From assembly GCA_004835665.1 (NCBI GenBank), contig RBKR01000022.1:496001-560000 (forward strand): a stretch of 64,000 nt of DNA, given 5' to 3'. Positions 1-10,263 of the stretch are shown piece by piece (position 1 is the first letter of the stretch; each line of letters opens with the position of its first letter). The stretch comes from Phoma sp. XZ068 (taxonomy: Eukaryota > Ascomycota > Dothideomycetes > Pleosporales > Didymellaceae). A program made the position numbers and the translations under genes. Under the pieces are notes generated by a model. The model was not told the origin of the DNA and made no database searches. It saw only the letters and a list, made by a program, of their open reading frames with translations.

Positions 1-590
1 CTTGCATACATCGAGACGACGAGACGCGTCAAATACATCAATGCATAGCGGTATGCTCATATTCGATAGCAGGTTCTCTGTATCTCTTGTCGCGACCTGA
101 ATATCAATAAATCTCAGCTCTTCCGTCAGGCCCACGCAATCACTTTGCTTTCCCTAAGCCACTTCGCATCCATTACCTAGCAAAACCCTCACACCATCTT
201 CCTGTCTGCTATATGAACATTGTCAACCAGTAAGGATACGTTGACACTTTTCCCTAATATTCCCACAACAGAAACATCTTCCAGCACCCGCCAAAACTAA
301 CAAACCACGTACCCAACCGCTTCTCCTCTGCTCTCTTCCCTTCGCTTCCCTCTCAGCCAAGAACCTTATAGACACCAGAACCCAACTGCCCAACATAACA
401 CGTCAAGCACTACCTACCCAGCACCGAAAGAACCTGCTCCAGTCACAGAAGCAGGATGTTGTTATCGTTGTACGTACATTCGCCCGCTACTCACTCATTC
501 ATTCACACACCATATACTTCCCGGCTGACCACCATTATAAATCTCCAAATTAGTTAAAACACCCCGCAACTTCCACAGTACACTGTGTCA

Positions 591-610
591 GTGCAAGCCA
601 GTGCAAGCCA
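591..610. repeat. 10-bp tandem duplication
   Basis: The 10-mer GTGCAAGCCA occurs twice back to back. It is small and lies in non-coding DNA. No function is inferred. Confidence 0.8.
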
Positions 611-730
611 CAAACAGAGCATACGCAAGACCTCGTAAATAAAAACCGTGCTCGTGAGACGCTAGTGCGCTACAAAACCAGTTTAACTCATGCGTGGAGG
701 AGTAGTTGCTTGTATTTGCTAGGTCTACCT

Positions 731-793
731 AGTATAGTATAGTATAGTATAGTATAGTATAGTATAGTATAGTATAGTATAGTATAGTATAGT
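731..793. repeat. (AGTAT)12 microsatellite
   Basis: Twelve perfect copies of the pentamer AGTAT run from 731 to 790, followed by a partial unit AGT. Uninterrupted pentanucleotide arrays of this length are usually length-polymorphic between strains. It lies in non-coding DNA about 0.8 kb from the 3' end of the cyclase-associated protein gene. Confidence 0.97.
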
Positions 794-1577
794 TAGATAG
801 TCAGCCAGGGAGACAGCTACGTGATTACACCAGGATTGAGCATGCATGTCAACGGTGCGACATAACCTCCTCTCACAAGAAGCAACCCGTGAGTCCATCC
901 CACCCATACAGACTTCTCTCCTCACCCCACTAAACCGCCAATAAAGACATGTCTACATACCCCAGCACATTCCGCCAATGAACAGAAGGTGTGTACACTC
1001 TAAAAGCCAGATCAAGAAGACTTGACTACCATTCTGTGCAGTTCTCCCACCAGTAGACATATTATCAATCTTCCTTAGTGCAAGGCAGCTTATGGAACCG
1101 CACTCATGTTCCCCTACCAAGAGTAAAAGAAAGGCAGGAAGTCAGTCTACCCAGCCAACGGTAGCAGCAAATACGAAGGCCAAGACATTATTAGCGCCTT
1201 CAACAGGAGACTCTGCAAGGTTCGTCATCAAAGTGCTTAGATTCTTGCGTCGTGCGTCTGCGTCGTCTCTAGCTTATGTGTCGCTGAATTGAAGAGCGGT
1301 ATCCAAGAGAACCAGGAATAATGGTCGTCTTGTTCTGGGGTCAGAGTATCCGATTTGTCGGAGCGAATGGTTGTGGTGGATTGACTCGACTCGACTTGAC
1401 TCGAGTCGCCTCGAGTATTCTATACAAGTCTACAACAGCTACTGCGTAGGTTCACTACTGTATCCTATCCTACTTCTACACTACAGACTCGGACTTCCAA
1501 CGCCAATCCAATGCCGCTATCGCTTTCTCCAAACCCACTCACTCAAACAAGCAAGACTGATCCACATGACCTGCCGT

Positions 1578-3249
1578 CTAACCAGCATGCTCAACAATCT
1601 CACTAACCATCTTCCCATTCTCAATCCAACTGCGAATCTGCTCGGGCAGCGGGTTCTCCGAATAATCATCATCAGAAGGCAAATTGATATTGATGCTGGA
1701 GCACTTGCTCGTGAAGATTTCCGTGTTCTGGCTGTCCTTGCCGAGGTAGATGGTTGCGCCGTCGACCTGGTCGAGGAGGACGGTTGGCAGGGTGCCGATG
1801 ACTTGGAGGGCGAAGTTGGGGCACTTGATGACGTCGACCGAGGAGATGAGCGAGTCGATGATGATGGAGGTGCGGGACGAGTTGTCGATGGAGATGGCGT
1901 TTGCCTTGCCGTTGATGCGGATGGTGGTGTTTTTGCAGCGCGAGATGAGGATTGAGTGGTTGAATTCGGCGTCGAATTCGACCACCTCGCCGGGGTTGTC
2001 GAAGTTGTCCTGAGCTGTTAGTAGGAACCTTACAGTTCGGAATTTGTGAACTCACAATAATCCACTTGTTGCCATCCAGCTCCTTCTTCGGCGGCTTCTT
2101 GGTGCGCATTGTGTCGGGCTTTCGTGGCGGAGCTGGGCTCTTGCCACGCAGCGAGCCGTTGCTGTCACTCCGTGTGGGCACCGGCGCCTGTGCTCGCAAC
2201 GACGGGTTCTTATGTGTCATTTGGCTTTGGTCGACCTTCTTCAGCCCCTTTGTGACATCAGCGCCCCTGTTCAGATCGTCGAAGACGGCGTTCATGTCTG
2301 GCGCAGCCTTCTTGGCTGGAGGAGCCGCGCCGGGTGGTGGAGGCGGGCCTGGTGGCGGGGGAGGGCCAGGTGGAGGCGGAATGCCGCCCGCTGGCGGCGG
2401 TGGAGGAGGTGGGATGGCGCCTGCAGGTGCTGAGGGAGTACCGGAGACCTGCTTGGCCGCTTCCTTTGCATCGATGCCGTTGCTGTTCCAGGCAACACCA
2501 CTCGGGTGGTGCTTCTTCGCGTACTCGGCGAGCGCCTTGAACAGCTTGTAGTAGGCCTGCACCCACTCGACATTCGTCTTGTCGGGCTTCTCGCGGTACT
2601 CCTTGAGCACCTTGTTGCCGTACATTTGGGCGCCGCCAAACAGCTCGGTGATGTACTCGTGGGGCTTGGGGCCGCCGCCGCCTCCAATGGTGACCCAGCC
2701 CAGCGATCCCACGCCGTCAGCGACCATGGACAGCGGGTCCTTGAGTGCAGGCTCGCGGTTGCTCTGGCGGACTTCGTCGGTCTTCTCCATGGACGCCTGC
2801 AGGTCCTTCAGGAACTCCATGATGGTGTGGTCATCGGGCTTCTTGGCCTTGTTGGCAATGGACAGGAAGTTGCGCTGCGCAGCGAACGCGCCCTCGACGG
2901 CCTTGGACTGCGTCTCGATGACGCTGCCCAGCTTGCTGCTCAGCTCCAGCCACGTCTTCAGTTCGGCGTTGACGAGCTCGTCAAAGGCGGCGATGGACGG
3001 GGGCAGGCTCTCGACGGCGCTCGGCGCGGGTGCAGCGACCGCAGGGGCGCCAGCGGCTCCGCCTGTAGCAATGGCGGCGGGCGTGCCTGTGCTGCTGGCG
3101 GTGCCATCGTGCGCAAACGACGACGACGCTATGTCCTCGAGTCTGGACGTCGCAGCTTCAAGCCTGCGAATCACCGAAGTCAGCACTCCATCTGGCTTCT
3201 TCTGTCCCTCGGGACGGGGGCCAATGATCGGGGTCTCCGTCTCGCTCAT
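1578..3249 (-). CDS. srv2: Adenylyl cyclase-associated protein (CAP/Srv2)
   Basis: This protein recycles actin monomers with cofilin and, in yeasts, links Ras to adenylyl cyclase. There are two exons, 2056-3249 and 1578-2009. The 46-bp intron (donor GTGAGT, branch CTAAC, acceptor CAG) restores the conserved KWIIDNFDN junction. The product is 541 residues, close to yeast Srv2 (526). The N-terminal stretch (about 15-40) is the usual cyclase-binding coiled-coil type, followed by the helical CAP domain (about 85-250). A proline tract (about 278-312, runs of six to eight Pro) would bind profilin or SH3 domains. A WH2-like segment sits near 325-345, and the beta-helical C-CAP actin-binding domain starts at about 390. 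The start is the ATG opening MSETETP; an in-frame ATG 13 codons upstream is less likely. The family assignment is secure. Confidence 0.95.
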
Positions 3250-3912
3250 GGTGGGCGGGAGGGTGTGGGATTCAGGAGGGAGGTACACACCGCTTTATTA
3301 ACGTGGTCAAGCTGTTCATATTGTTTTGGGCCATAACTGCGGGGAAGGTGCTGCTCGCGCAGGGAAGGTGTGTACTACGGCCAGGAGCTCGGGAGGACAG
3401 ACGACGGCCACTTGCAGCTTGTGCGCGCTTTGTGCCTTTTCAGAAATGACAGGCGGCGGTGGAGTTAATTGAGCGGGCTTGTGTGACGCCTGATGGACAA
3501 ACGTCTGCCTGGGACAATGTGTAGCACGTACGTAGTCTGATCAAGGAGCTTCGGTACATCTGCCTCAGGCCATCGCCATCGTGGGTCCACGTTTGCGCTA
3601 GTGCGGCAAGCCAACCATGCCGCGTCAAGCATCACCGACCATCACCGCGGGGGTCTGTGAATGGTCAAGTTCAACCTCACCGCAGCCTCTGAGTGGCCAA
3701 GTTCAACCACCGCAGATCTTGAATGGCCGCGTTCCACAACACCACTGGATCTTGACTTTAATTCACAAACGCTTCCGAACCATTCAAGGCCAGGTCTTCA
3801 TATTGGCATCACCTATCTTCCACCCCACCTGCAGGCACTATACTCCGAAGTCGCCGATAAGAAGTATTTCATATCTTCTGCGTGGAAGCACGAGGCTTCC
3901 ACAACCCTCACC
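3250..3912. other. Intergenic, divergent promoter of CAP and PfkB genes
   Basis: This 663-bp gap separates two head-to-head genes and should contain both promoters. No gene is visible. An imperfect tandem repeat of about 30 bp lies at 3657-3752. Confidence 0.6.
3657..3752. repeat. Three imperfect ~30-bp tandem repeats
   Basis: Three diverged copies share the core GAATGGYCAAGTTCAACC or a close variant, followed by CACCGCAG-like sequence. They start near 3657, 3691 and 3719. They lie within 300 bp upstream of the PfkB start codon, so they could be promoter elements or decayed minisatellite units. Confidence 0.6.
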
Positions 3913-5005
3913 ATGGCAGCAATCAATTCTACCATCGACTTCTGCACGCTCGGCATGTTCATCATTGATGAAATTGAGTTCCCGGCACCAAAGCCACCAG
4001 TCAAGGATATTGTTGGTGGCGCAGGATCGTATTCCGCACTGGGAGCACGCATTTTCTCGCCGCCTCCGCAGTCGAAAAGCGTGGGCTGGATTGTGGACTG
4101 CGGATCTGACTTCCCTGCTGGGCTGCGAGACTTTATTTCGTCATGGGAGAGCGGGGTGGTGATGCGTGAGACACCTGGCCGCCTGACGACTCGGGGGTGG
4201 AATGGGTATGGGGAGAACGAGCATAGGGGTACGTAGACCTGCAGGGTGAGTGGATATGGACTGACGAGATGCAGCGTTCCGCTATATGACTCCCAAGCTG
4301 CGGTTAGCTCATGAGGATCTGATAGATACGGAGCTGTTGTGGGCCAAGTCGTTTCATCTCATCTGCTCGCCGCTGCGGTGTATTGAGCTTGTCAAGAATA
4401 TTCTCGAGCTGCGGTTAATTGCCTCGCCCACAACAGGACGACCACTCTTCATCTGGGAGCCCGTGCCAGATCTGTGCACCCCTGAAGAGTTGAATAATTG
4501 CCTGGAGGCACTTAAGCACGTGGATGTGGTGAGCCCAAATCACGGCGAGCTTGGCGGCTTTTTTGGTCAATCCACGGATGGACAGGGCCGTGTCAACTAC
4601 CGCCTGATTGAGTCGCTGTGTGACCAATGGATCGACAGTGGCATTGGGCCGCATGGCAGCGGCGGGATTGTGCTGCGGAGTGGTAAAGACGGCTGCCTGG
4701 TCGCGCGTCGCGGCCTGCGTAAGTGGATGCCTGCGTACCACCAGAACAGCGAGAAGGTGGTCGACCCTACAGGCGGCGGGAATGGTTTCCTGGGCGGATT
4801 AGCAGTTGGGTTAGTGCGAAGCGGAGGTGTTGCGGAGCTCGAGGAAGCTGCAGCCTGGGGTTCACTATCAGCAAGCTTTGCGATTGAACAGGTTGGGATG
4901 CCGGTGTTGGGTCAGAGTGCACACGGCGAGACGTGGAACGGGGTGCGGGTGGAAGAAAGACTCTCTGAGTTCAAACAGAGGCTGGCTAGATATGTACAGC
5001 CGTAA
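3913..5005 (+). CDS. PfkB-family carbohydrate kinase-like protein, Mak32-like
   Basis: The exons are 3913-4228 and 4275-5005. The 46-bp intron (GTACGT to GCAG) joins reading frames into EHRAFRYMTP. The protein is 348 residues. The N-terminus reads FCTLGMFIIDEIEFP, followed by a Gly-rich GGAGSYSALGAR motif (about 37-48), typical of the PfkB/ribokinase fold. Near the C-terminus DPTGGGNGFLGG (about 265) occupies the place of the PfkB signature 2, whose usual form is DTTGAGD. Substitution of the catalytic Asp region by GGGNGF matches what I recall of fungal Mak32 homologues. In yeast, Mak32 affects maintenance of a dsRNA virus-like particle, but its substrate is unknown. The start is the ATG at 3913; the open frame extends upstream through the repeat region but that part does not look conserved. 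The family is clear, the orthology likely. Confidence 0.85.
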
Positions 5006-5054
5006 AGGGAATTGTTCTTGTTGATGTTTTGCTCCTACACGCCCTCTCTGCCGT

Positions 5055-5433
5055 CTATTGCGCCTGCTCCTGCTCCTTCTGTGCCTTCAGCTTCCTCTCG
5101 TGCTCGATGATCTGCTTGTTGTAGCTGGGCGTGTTAGCTCCGTGTCGTCATGCACTTTCGTGCACCTCGTGGCTTACTATCGGCTGGGGAAGAAGCGGCC
5201 GGGCTCGGGCATCCTGTCGCGCTTCTCGTTCTCTGCGGCCCACGACCAGGCCAGGCCGAGGATGCCGACCATGACAGCGCCCACGACGGCGGTGTTGCGC
5301 TTCCAGTTCGGGGGCTGCGCATACCAACCACCGGCGGGCGACCAGACGTGCTTGGGGTACCTGGGGCGGTCAGCGGGCGGGCGGGCGAGGCATTGGCGGG
5401 GCGCGCTCACGGGATCTTTCCTCCTCCGCCCAT
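5055..5433 (-). CDS. Small single-span membrane protein, probably mitochondrial
   Basis: The gene is assembled from three short exons, 5411-5433, 5178-5360 and 5055-5124. Introns of 50 bp (GTGAGC to CAG) and 53 bp (GTAAGC, CTAAC, CAG) separate them. The 91-residue product begins MGGGGKIP followed by YPKHVWSPAGGWYA. One hydrophobic segment (about 35-55) follows, then a charged stretch, FFPSRYYNKQIIEHE, and a Gln/Glu/Lys-rich tail. The layout resembles small accessory subunits of inner-membrane respiratory complexes, possibly complex I, but I cannot name it with certainty. It is head-to-head with mitoribosomal mL44, with 221 bp between start codons, which fits a mitochondrial role. The gene model is strong because three separate frames join into one protein-like sequence; the function is inference. 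Confidence 0.75.
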
Positions 5434-5654
5434 TGTGAAGCGTAGCTGTGGAGATATCGGGGGTGGGTGGTGTTGCGGGCTGGCCGTCGTCGGCGGTGCT
5501 GTGAGGGCTGCGCCGCTAGCTGGGCCTTGGCGCTCCCCAAATTCTCAGAACCTGAAGCTCACAACCACCAGGAGACGACATCGAGCCCGCCGCCCGCCGC
5601 CGTCCCTGCCGCCCTCCCCGCCGCTGCGCCGTCTGCCGTCTTCCTGTGTCGCTG
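5434..5654. promoter_or_regulatory. Short divergent promoter
   Basis: Only 221 bp separate the start codons of the small membrane protein gene (minus) and the mL44 gene (plus), so both promoters and 5' leaders must overlap or abut here. No specific factor site is assigned. Confidence 0.55.
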
Positions 5655-6875
5655 ATGCAGCGGATCCCCCTCTCCCGGTGCGCCTCGCAATGGCAGGCCG
5701 CGCCCTCGCCGCGGCCCTCGTGCCTGCACGCCGCCCAGCGCGCCCTCGCAGCCCGTAGCCCGCGGCCACAGGCGCGCTGCCAGACGACAGCCTCGATCCC
5801 GGCCGACGGCGCGCTGCCCGTCGAGCTGCCCGCCGCGTCCTCGACCACAGCCGGCCAGCCCAAGCCCGCAACACGGCGCTGGCCCACGGCCCTCGAGAAG
5901 CTGCCCTCACCGCACCCCAGCGCCGCCGAGCGCTCCGTCAAGCTGCACGCCCTGCGCAGCCGCCTCTCCCTCCCGCCGCGCTTCCCCCTCCAGACGCTCG
6001 CCCGCACCCTCGTGCACCCCTCGGCCGACGCCAATCCCGCCTTCAACAACGCCGCGCTGTCCATCCTCGGCCGCCATCTGCTCGGCTACTACACCACAGA
6101 ATGGCTCATGTGCACCTACCCGCGCCTGCCCATGGCCGTCGTCTTCGCCGCCGTCGACGCCTACGTTGGCCCCAAGGCCCTGGCCACCGTCGCCGGCGAA
6201 TGGGGCATCGAGGCCGCCGCAGAGCCCGGCGGTGAGGTCGACCCGGGGCTGCTCCAGTTCCGGCGGATCCAGTCTGGGGGCGAGCTGCCTGCCTCGATGC
6301 GCCGCCAGGCACCCTGGAGCTGGAACGTCACCACCACCCACAAGATCATGAAGACCGACGAGTTCGGCTCCGACAGCGCCGCTCCGAGCCCGCACTCGCT
6401 CAACCGCACCCCCGTGCCCATGGACGAGGCCGCACAGTCGTTCGTCCGCGCCCTCGTAGGCGCCCTCCACCTGCAGCTCGGCGCCCCGCTCGTCAAGCGC
6501 TTCTTCCGCGGCCACTTCACCAGCCGCCACCTCGACATCAGCACACTCTTCGACTTCCGCACACCCACACGCGACCTCTCCAAGCTGTGCGCGCGAGAAG
6601 GCTTCGAGGCCCCCGTCGCCCGCCTCGTCTCCGAGACCGGCCGCCTGAGCAGACACCCCGTCTTCGTCGTCGGCGTCTACAGCGGCAAGGACAAGCTGGG
6701 CGAGGGCGCAGGCAGCTCGCTGGACGAGGCACGCACACGCGCCGCCGCCGCCGCACTAAAGGCCTGGTACCTCTACCGGCCCGTCGACGTCACCGTCCCC
6801 AGCAGCACAGAGGGCGAGCTCGACACCTCCAAGTGGCGGCCCAACATGGTCGACTGCGGCGAAGTCATTGTGTAG
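5655..6875 (+). CDS. mrpl3: Mitochondrial large-subunit ribosomal protein mL44 (Mrpl3)
   Basis: A single exon encodes 406 residues. The first ~50 residues are Arg/Ala/Ser-rich and lack acidic residues, as expected of a mitochondrial presequence. An RNase III-like fold follows (about 95-330), including LARTLVHPSADANPAFNN and the ALSILGRHLLGYY stretch. The C-terminus is a double-stranded RNA-binding domain (about 333-385). In mL44 the RNase III fold is structural, not catalytic, and the protein sits near the exit side of the mitoribosomal large subunit. The ATG at 5655 is preceded in frame by a GTG at 5646 that is not a credible start. The gene is very GC-rich (strong C/G preference at third positions), unlike the mixed composition downstream. 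Confidence 0.9.
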   Translation: MQRIPLSRCASQWQAAPSPRPSCLHAAQRALAARSPRPQARCQTTASIPADGALPVELPAASSTTAGQPKPATRRWPTALEKLPSPHPSAAERSVKLHALRSRLSLPPRFPLQTLARTLVHPSADANPAFNNAALSILGRHLLGYYTTEWLMCTYPRLPMAVVFAAVDAYVGPKALATVAGEWGIEAAAEPGGEVDPGLLQFRRIQSGGELPASMRRQAPWSWNVTTTHKIMKTDEFGSDSAAPSPHSLNRTPVPMDEAAQSFVRALVGALHLQLGAPLVKRFFRGHFTSRHLDISTLFDFRTPTRDLSKLCAREGFEAPVARLVSETGRLSRHPVFVVGVYSGKDKLGEGAGSSLDEARTRAAAAALKAWYLYRPVDVTVPSSTEGELDTSKWRPNMVDCGEVIV

Positions 6876-8283
6876 AGGAGTCGAGTCAGAAGTTGGAACA
6901 TTCTACACGCGGCGCAATTGGGAGCTTAATAGATGTATTGTATGCATAGGGTCGGCATCTTCTTCACCTGTACACTTTACAACATGATGAACGGAGGGGA
7001 AGAGGGAGGACACGAAAGCTGTGGATGAAGAACGAAGAGGGTATGAAGAGTAGAGGCCCCGCATATGTTTTACCGGGCGCATAGCATGTACCATATGTGA
7101 CACCATTTGGGATACCACTGAGATCCAGAACTTGTAAAGAATACGAAGACGTGCATCCATTCTGTTCATTCTTCTCTGTGAAATACAGTGCGTTTCCGTA
7201 GTGATAACAGGGTATGAGGGCTGACTTACTAGCTTGTTAAGCATGATTGTTATTGCTGTCTGTAAAGCGAGAGATACGGTATTAGATGGTCAATTGAAGA
7301 TGCGATAACTAACTCACTCATTCCTAAGAACGTATGTTGAATATTACTCTCCACATCAGATACTCATCTCATCTCCTCCTCTATCCAGACCAAAAGACCA
7401 ATACCACAACCCCCCCATTTACACATTTCCAATTTCTCCAATGCTCAAACTAGTCATACTATGAATTAACGTCGTCTTGCAGATACAGTGCAATCCGCAC
7501 TATCTCAGCGTTATACTACGAGATGTGGATTGAAGCGTATATCTTATCTGGTATATGTCTTATACACTGCTGTGCTGAGAATTGTAGATGAAGATCGGGG
7601 AGATGCTGGGTACTTCACACATATCCAGTCCTATCTCCCCTATCGACACAAACCACAGGGACGCAATCTAAACCGCATATCCGGCAGTATGTTCACACCA
7701 CTACACTTCTCCTTCATAACATCAACACCCACAGACACTACACGCATCACAAGAGCCGCAAGTCCTGCATCTCATAAATTCAAGCACTAGGTATGGTTGG
7801 TATATACGACGTTCATACAAGAAATCTATACCGCACCAAGGAAACAAAAATGCAATGCAATGTAATGCTGCACCGGCCAACAAGCGGAAGGGTATCATCG
7901 CCGTCGTTAACATCCACTCATGCTTATTCTCATGCTTCCGTTGCTTTGAGGTCGTTCGTCTTCGTGTTGGGCTGTGTGTGCTGTGTTGTATGCAATGACG
8001 CTGAACGCTGCATCGATGAAAGAAATGGTCCTGTGTGCGCAAAGGTAGTGGGTTCGTGATGGGGAGTCGGTAATATGCATGTTCTCATGCTAGCTGTCGT
8101 CGATAGTGTTGTATTGTGTTGAGCTCTTTGTTACCTCAATGCGAGGCTTCGTGTTTCGGCCAGTCGGATCCACAACACCCGAGTGCTGCAAACATCGTGA
8201 CAGTCCCACATGTTTCGCCAAGTATCACCTTGGTATCGCATGTTTGTCCTGTCGATCGATTCACCGTCTCACCTCCCGCCGTC
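6876..8283. other. Intergenic, convergent 3' regions
   Basis: These 1.4 kb lie between the ends of two convergent genes, mL44 and the pseudokinase. The DNA is A/T-richer than its neighbours. Short open frames have no recognisable content, and no RNA gene was recognised. Confidence 0.6.
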
Positions 8284-10263
8284 TCACCACCCGCCCGCCG
8301 GCTCCAGTTTGCGCGACTGCTGCTGGAAGTAGCCATCAAAGACGCTCAGTTCCGGGCGCCGGGGCGGTGTGTTTGTGATTCGAGGTTTGGTGAGTGGCTC
8401 GAGATCCACCAGAGTGGATGTCGGCGCGTGTATCATGCCTAGTGAAGCAGATACCTGCCCGCTGTAGCCGCCGCCGTCCAGACTTCGACGACGCCCGCCT
8501 GTGACTTTTCCTGAGCCAAGGCTACCCATGATGAGGCTCATCTTGATACGTTCCTTTGGTCGGGGTGTGACCATCTTCTCGATGATGCTGAGCCATTCAG
8601 CTTCTGCTTTGAGCTGGCGTAGTCTCCTCCCAGACCCGTTCAGTCCCGCTCGAAGACTGGCGTTTGTTGAAGCAACAAGCCTGTTTCGCCAGCTTCCCAC
8701 TCGATCAAGATGGGCGTGGAACGATGCGTCTTGCGTAGATCCAGCCCTGTACTGCGTGAATGCCGACAAAGACTGGTTTTGCGCTACTGTTAGCATTGTG
8801 AGGAAAATGCATCCCAACGAGAACACGTCAGCTGGTCGCTTGCCGCGAGAGACGATCGCCTCGGGTGCCGCATATATGTAGGTCTGATCCTGGAAGTATA
8901 TGTGCAGCTGGTCCAGCCGTTGTGAAGTAGCCATAGTCGGACTGAATGTGTCAATGCGGTTTCCAATCTCGAACGGTGCTAGTAGAATGCGGGCGCCATC
9001 GACCAGAATCTTCCGTGGTCGAATGCTGCGGTGACAAATCGATTGGGAGTGGAGGTATTCGATTGCAGACGCAAGGTCGTACATCCAGTCGACTAATATT
9101 CGAGAGCGAGAAGGATCGCTTCCGGGCATTGCGAGATACTCATCTAAACTGCACTGCGCCTTTTCCACAACAATACCCACGTGACTGGGTTGAGCGTAGG
9201 AGCAGAGTAGTTTTGCAATGCTCTTGTGTTCGAGCTGTTTGAACTTGTTGACCTGCTCCAGGAGCGAGGCCTTCTGGGACGGTCGTGTAGTCACAAAGCG
9301 CTTCCGGACCAAGACACGGTCATCATTACTCCCCAACATTCGCACTCGGTCCACACTCTTTTCAGAGTTCTTCGATGTGCGGATGACGCCCTCTGATTGG
9401 AGTGGTACGGTCTCACGCGCCACAAAGTCTACATGGGCCCCATTGAGTAACATCTCCTTCGAAGTAGCGCGCCATTGCTCCTCCACGACTTTGCGGGCAT
9501 CTGCCACAATACCCTGGAGACGATCCTCAGGAAAGGGTAGACTTTCATCTCTCAGATCAAAGAATGATGCTTGCCGCCAGGACGCGACATCATCGCAGAC
9601 GTAGAGGAGGATCGCGAGACGCGGGTTGGACAGTGTCCACTGCCATATCCTCTTGATCTGGCCTGCGTCCCATCCTTGTTTTCGACACAGGTCGTAGAAC
9701 CAGCCAGAAAGAGACTGCCCTTGTGAAGACAAAACAGCAGTGTTGATGAAGCCATGCACCAGCGGAGACAAAGGAGCAACGGGCTGACGGTAGGGATTGG
9801 GAGAACCGGGGAAAGCAGGCATTGATGGTGTAGGGTACTCTGCATTCTGGTAGGAATCTCCATTCACTGATGCAGGTGGAGACATTGGTACAAACCCTGC
9901 CATGGCCTTGATGGGCCTCAAAGGCTGGGGTGCGATTGGAGTTGGAGTGGTGGACCGGCTTGTATATGGTGGGGTACGAGTTGGACTGTGCTTGGGCGAC
10001 GATTTTGGTGACCTGCTGGAAGCAACTGAACTCGGGCTTGTCATTACATTCGACCAAGGGTTGTTGTTCGTATTGGTAGGTGTAGCGCTTCGACTTGTAG
10101 AGGTCGACACTGAAGAAGCTGTGGGAGAGGATGGGCCGCGATTATACCAGGTTGGCTCCTCGTGCAAGTTGACCATGGAGATCGTATGCGACAGGCTGTA
10201 CTGAGGTTTGGGCTGGTCCCCGGATGACATTCGCCATGGCGAATTTGACGCGTGCTGCATCAT
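8284..10263 (-). CDS. Kinase-like protein with degenerate active site (pseudokinase)
   Basis: A single exon encodes 659 residues. The first ~180 are low-complexity Ser/Pro/Thr-rich. A segment around 190-260 (GWFYDLCRKQGWDAG and following) looks folded and may be a fungal-specific domain. A protein-kinase fold follows at about 300-590. A helix-E-like YDLASAIEYLHS is present, but the catalytic loop reads CHRSIRPRKIL, so the HRD Asp is Ser. The DFG position reads APFEIG, so the metal-binding Asp is also lost. APE (YAAPEAI) and the Asp of helix F (DVFSLGCIF) remain, so the scaffold is intact. No glycine-rich loop is evident. It is probably a regulatory scaffold, not an enzyme. I do not recognise an orthologue; it does not look like Pan3. 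Confidence 0.85.
   Translation of the reverse strand: MMQHASNSPWRMSSGDQPKPQYSLSHTISMVNLHEEPTWYNRGPSSPTASSVSTSTSRSATPTNTNNNPWSNVMTSPSSVASSRSPKSSPKHSPTRTPPYTSRSTTPTPIAPQPLRPIKAMAGFVPMSPPASVNGDSYQNAEYPTPSMPAFPGSPNPYRQPVAPLSPLVHGFINTAVLSSQGQSLSGWFYDLCRKQGWDAGQIKRIWQWTLSNPRLAILLYVCDDVASWRQASFFDLRDESLPFPEDRLQGIVADARKVVEEQWRATSKEMLLNGAHVDFVARETVPLQSEGVIRTSKNSEKSVDRVRMLGSNDDRVLVRKRFVTTRPSQKASLLEQVNKFKQLEHKSIAKLLCSYAQPSHVGIVVEKAQCSLDEYLAMPGSDPSRSRILVDWMYDLASAIEYLHSQSICHRSIRPRKILVDGARILLAPFEIGNRIDTFSPTMATSQRLDQLHIYFQDQTYIYAAPEAIVSRGKRPADVFSLGCIFLTMLTVAQNQSLSAFTQYRAGSTQDASFHAHLDRVGSWRNRLVASTNASLRAGLNGSGRRLRQLKAEAEWLSIIEKMVTPRPKERIKMSLIMGSLGSGKVTGGRRRSLDGGGYSGQVSASLGMIHAPTSTLVDLEPLTKPRITNTPPRRPELSVFDGYFQQQSRKLEPAGGW

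Larger units (their letters stand above)
1..1577. other. Non-coding flank
   Basis: No open reading frame here resembles a protein. The stretch is compositionally mixed, with C/A-rich runs on the plus strand up to about 500. It holds a short 10-bp direct duplication near 591-610 and a pentanucleotide microsatellite at 731-793. The part next to 1578 is presumably the 3' region of the cyclase-associated protein gene. The left part may belong to the 5' region of a gene outside the window. Confidence 0.6.

Noticed and set aside
5646..5654. GTG-initiated extension of mL44
   Set aside because: GTG starts are not expected in fungal nuclear genes, and the ATG at 5655 begins a good presequence.
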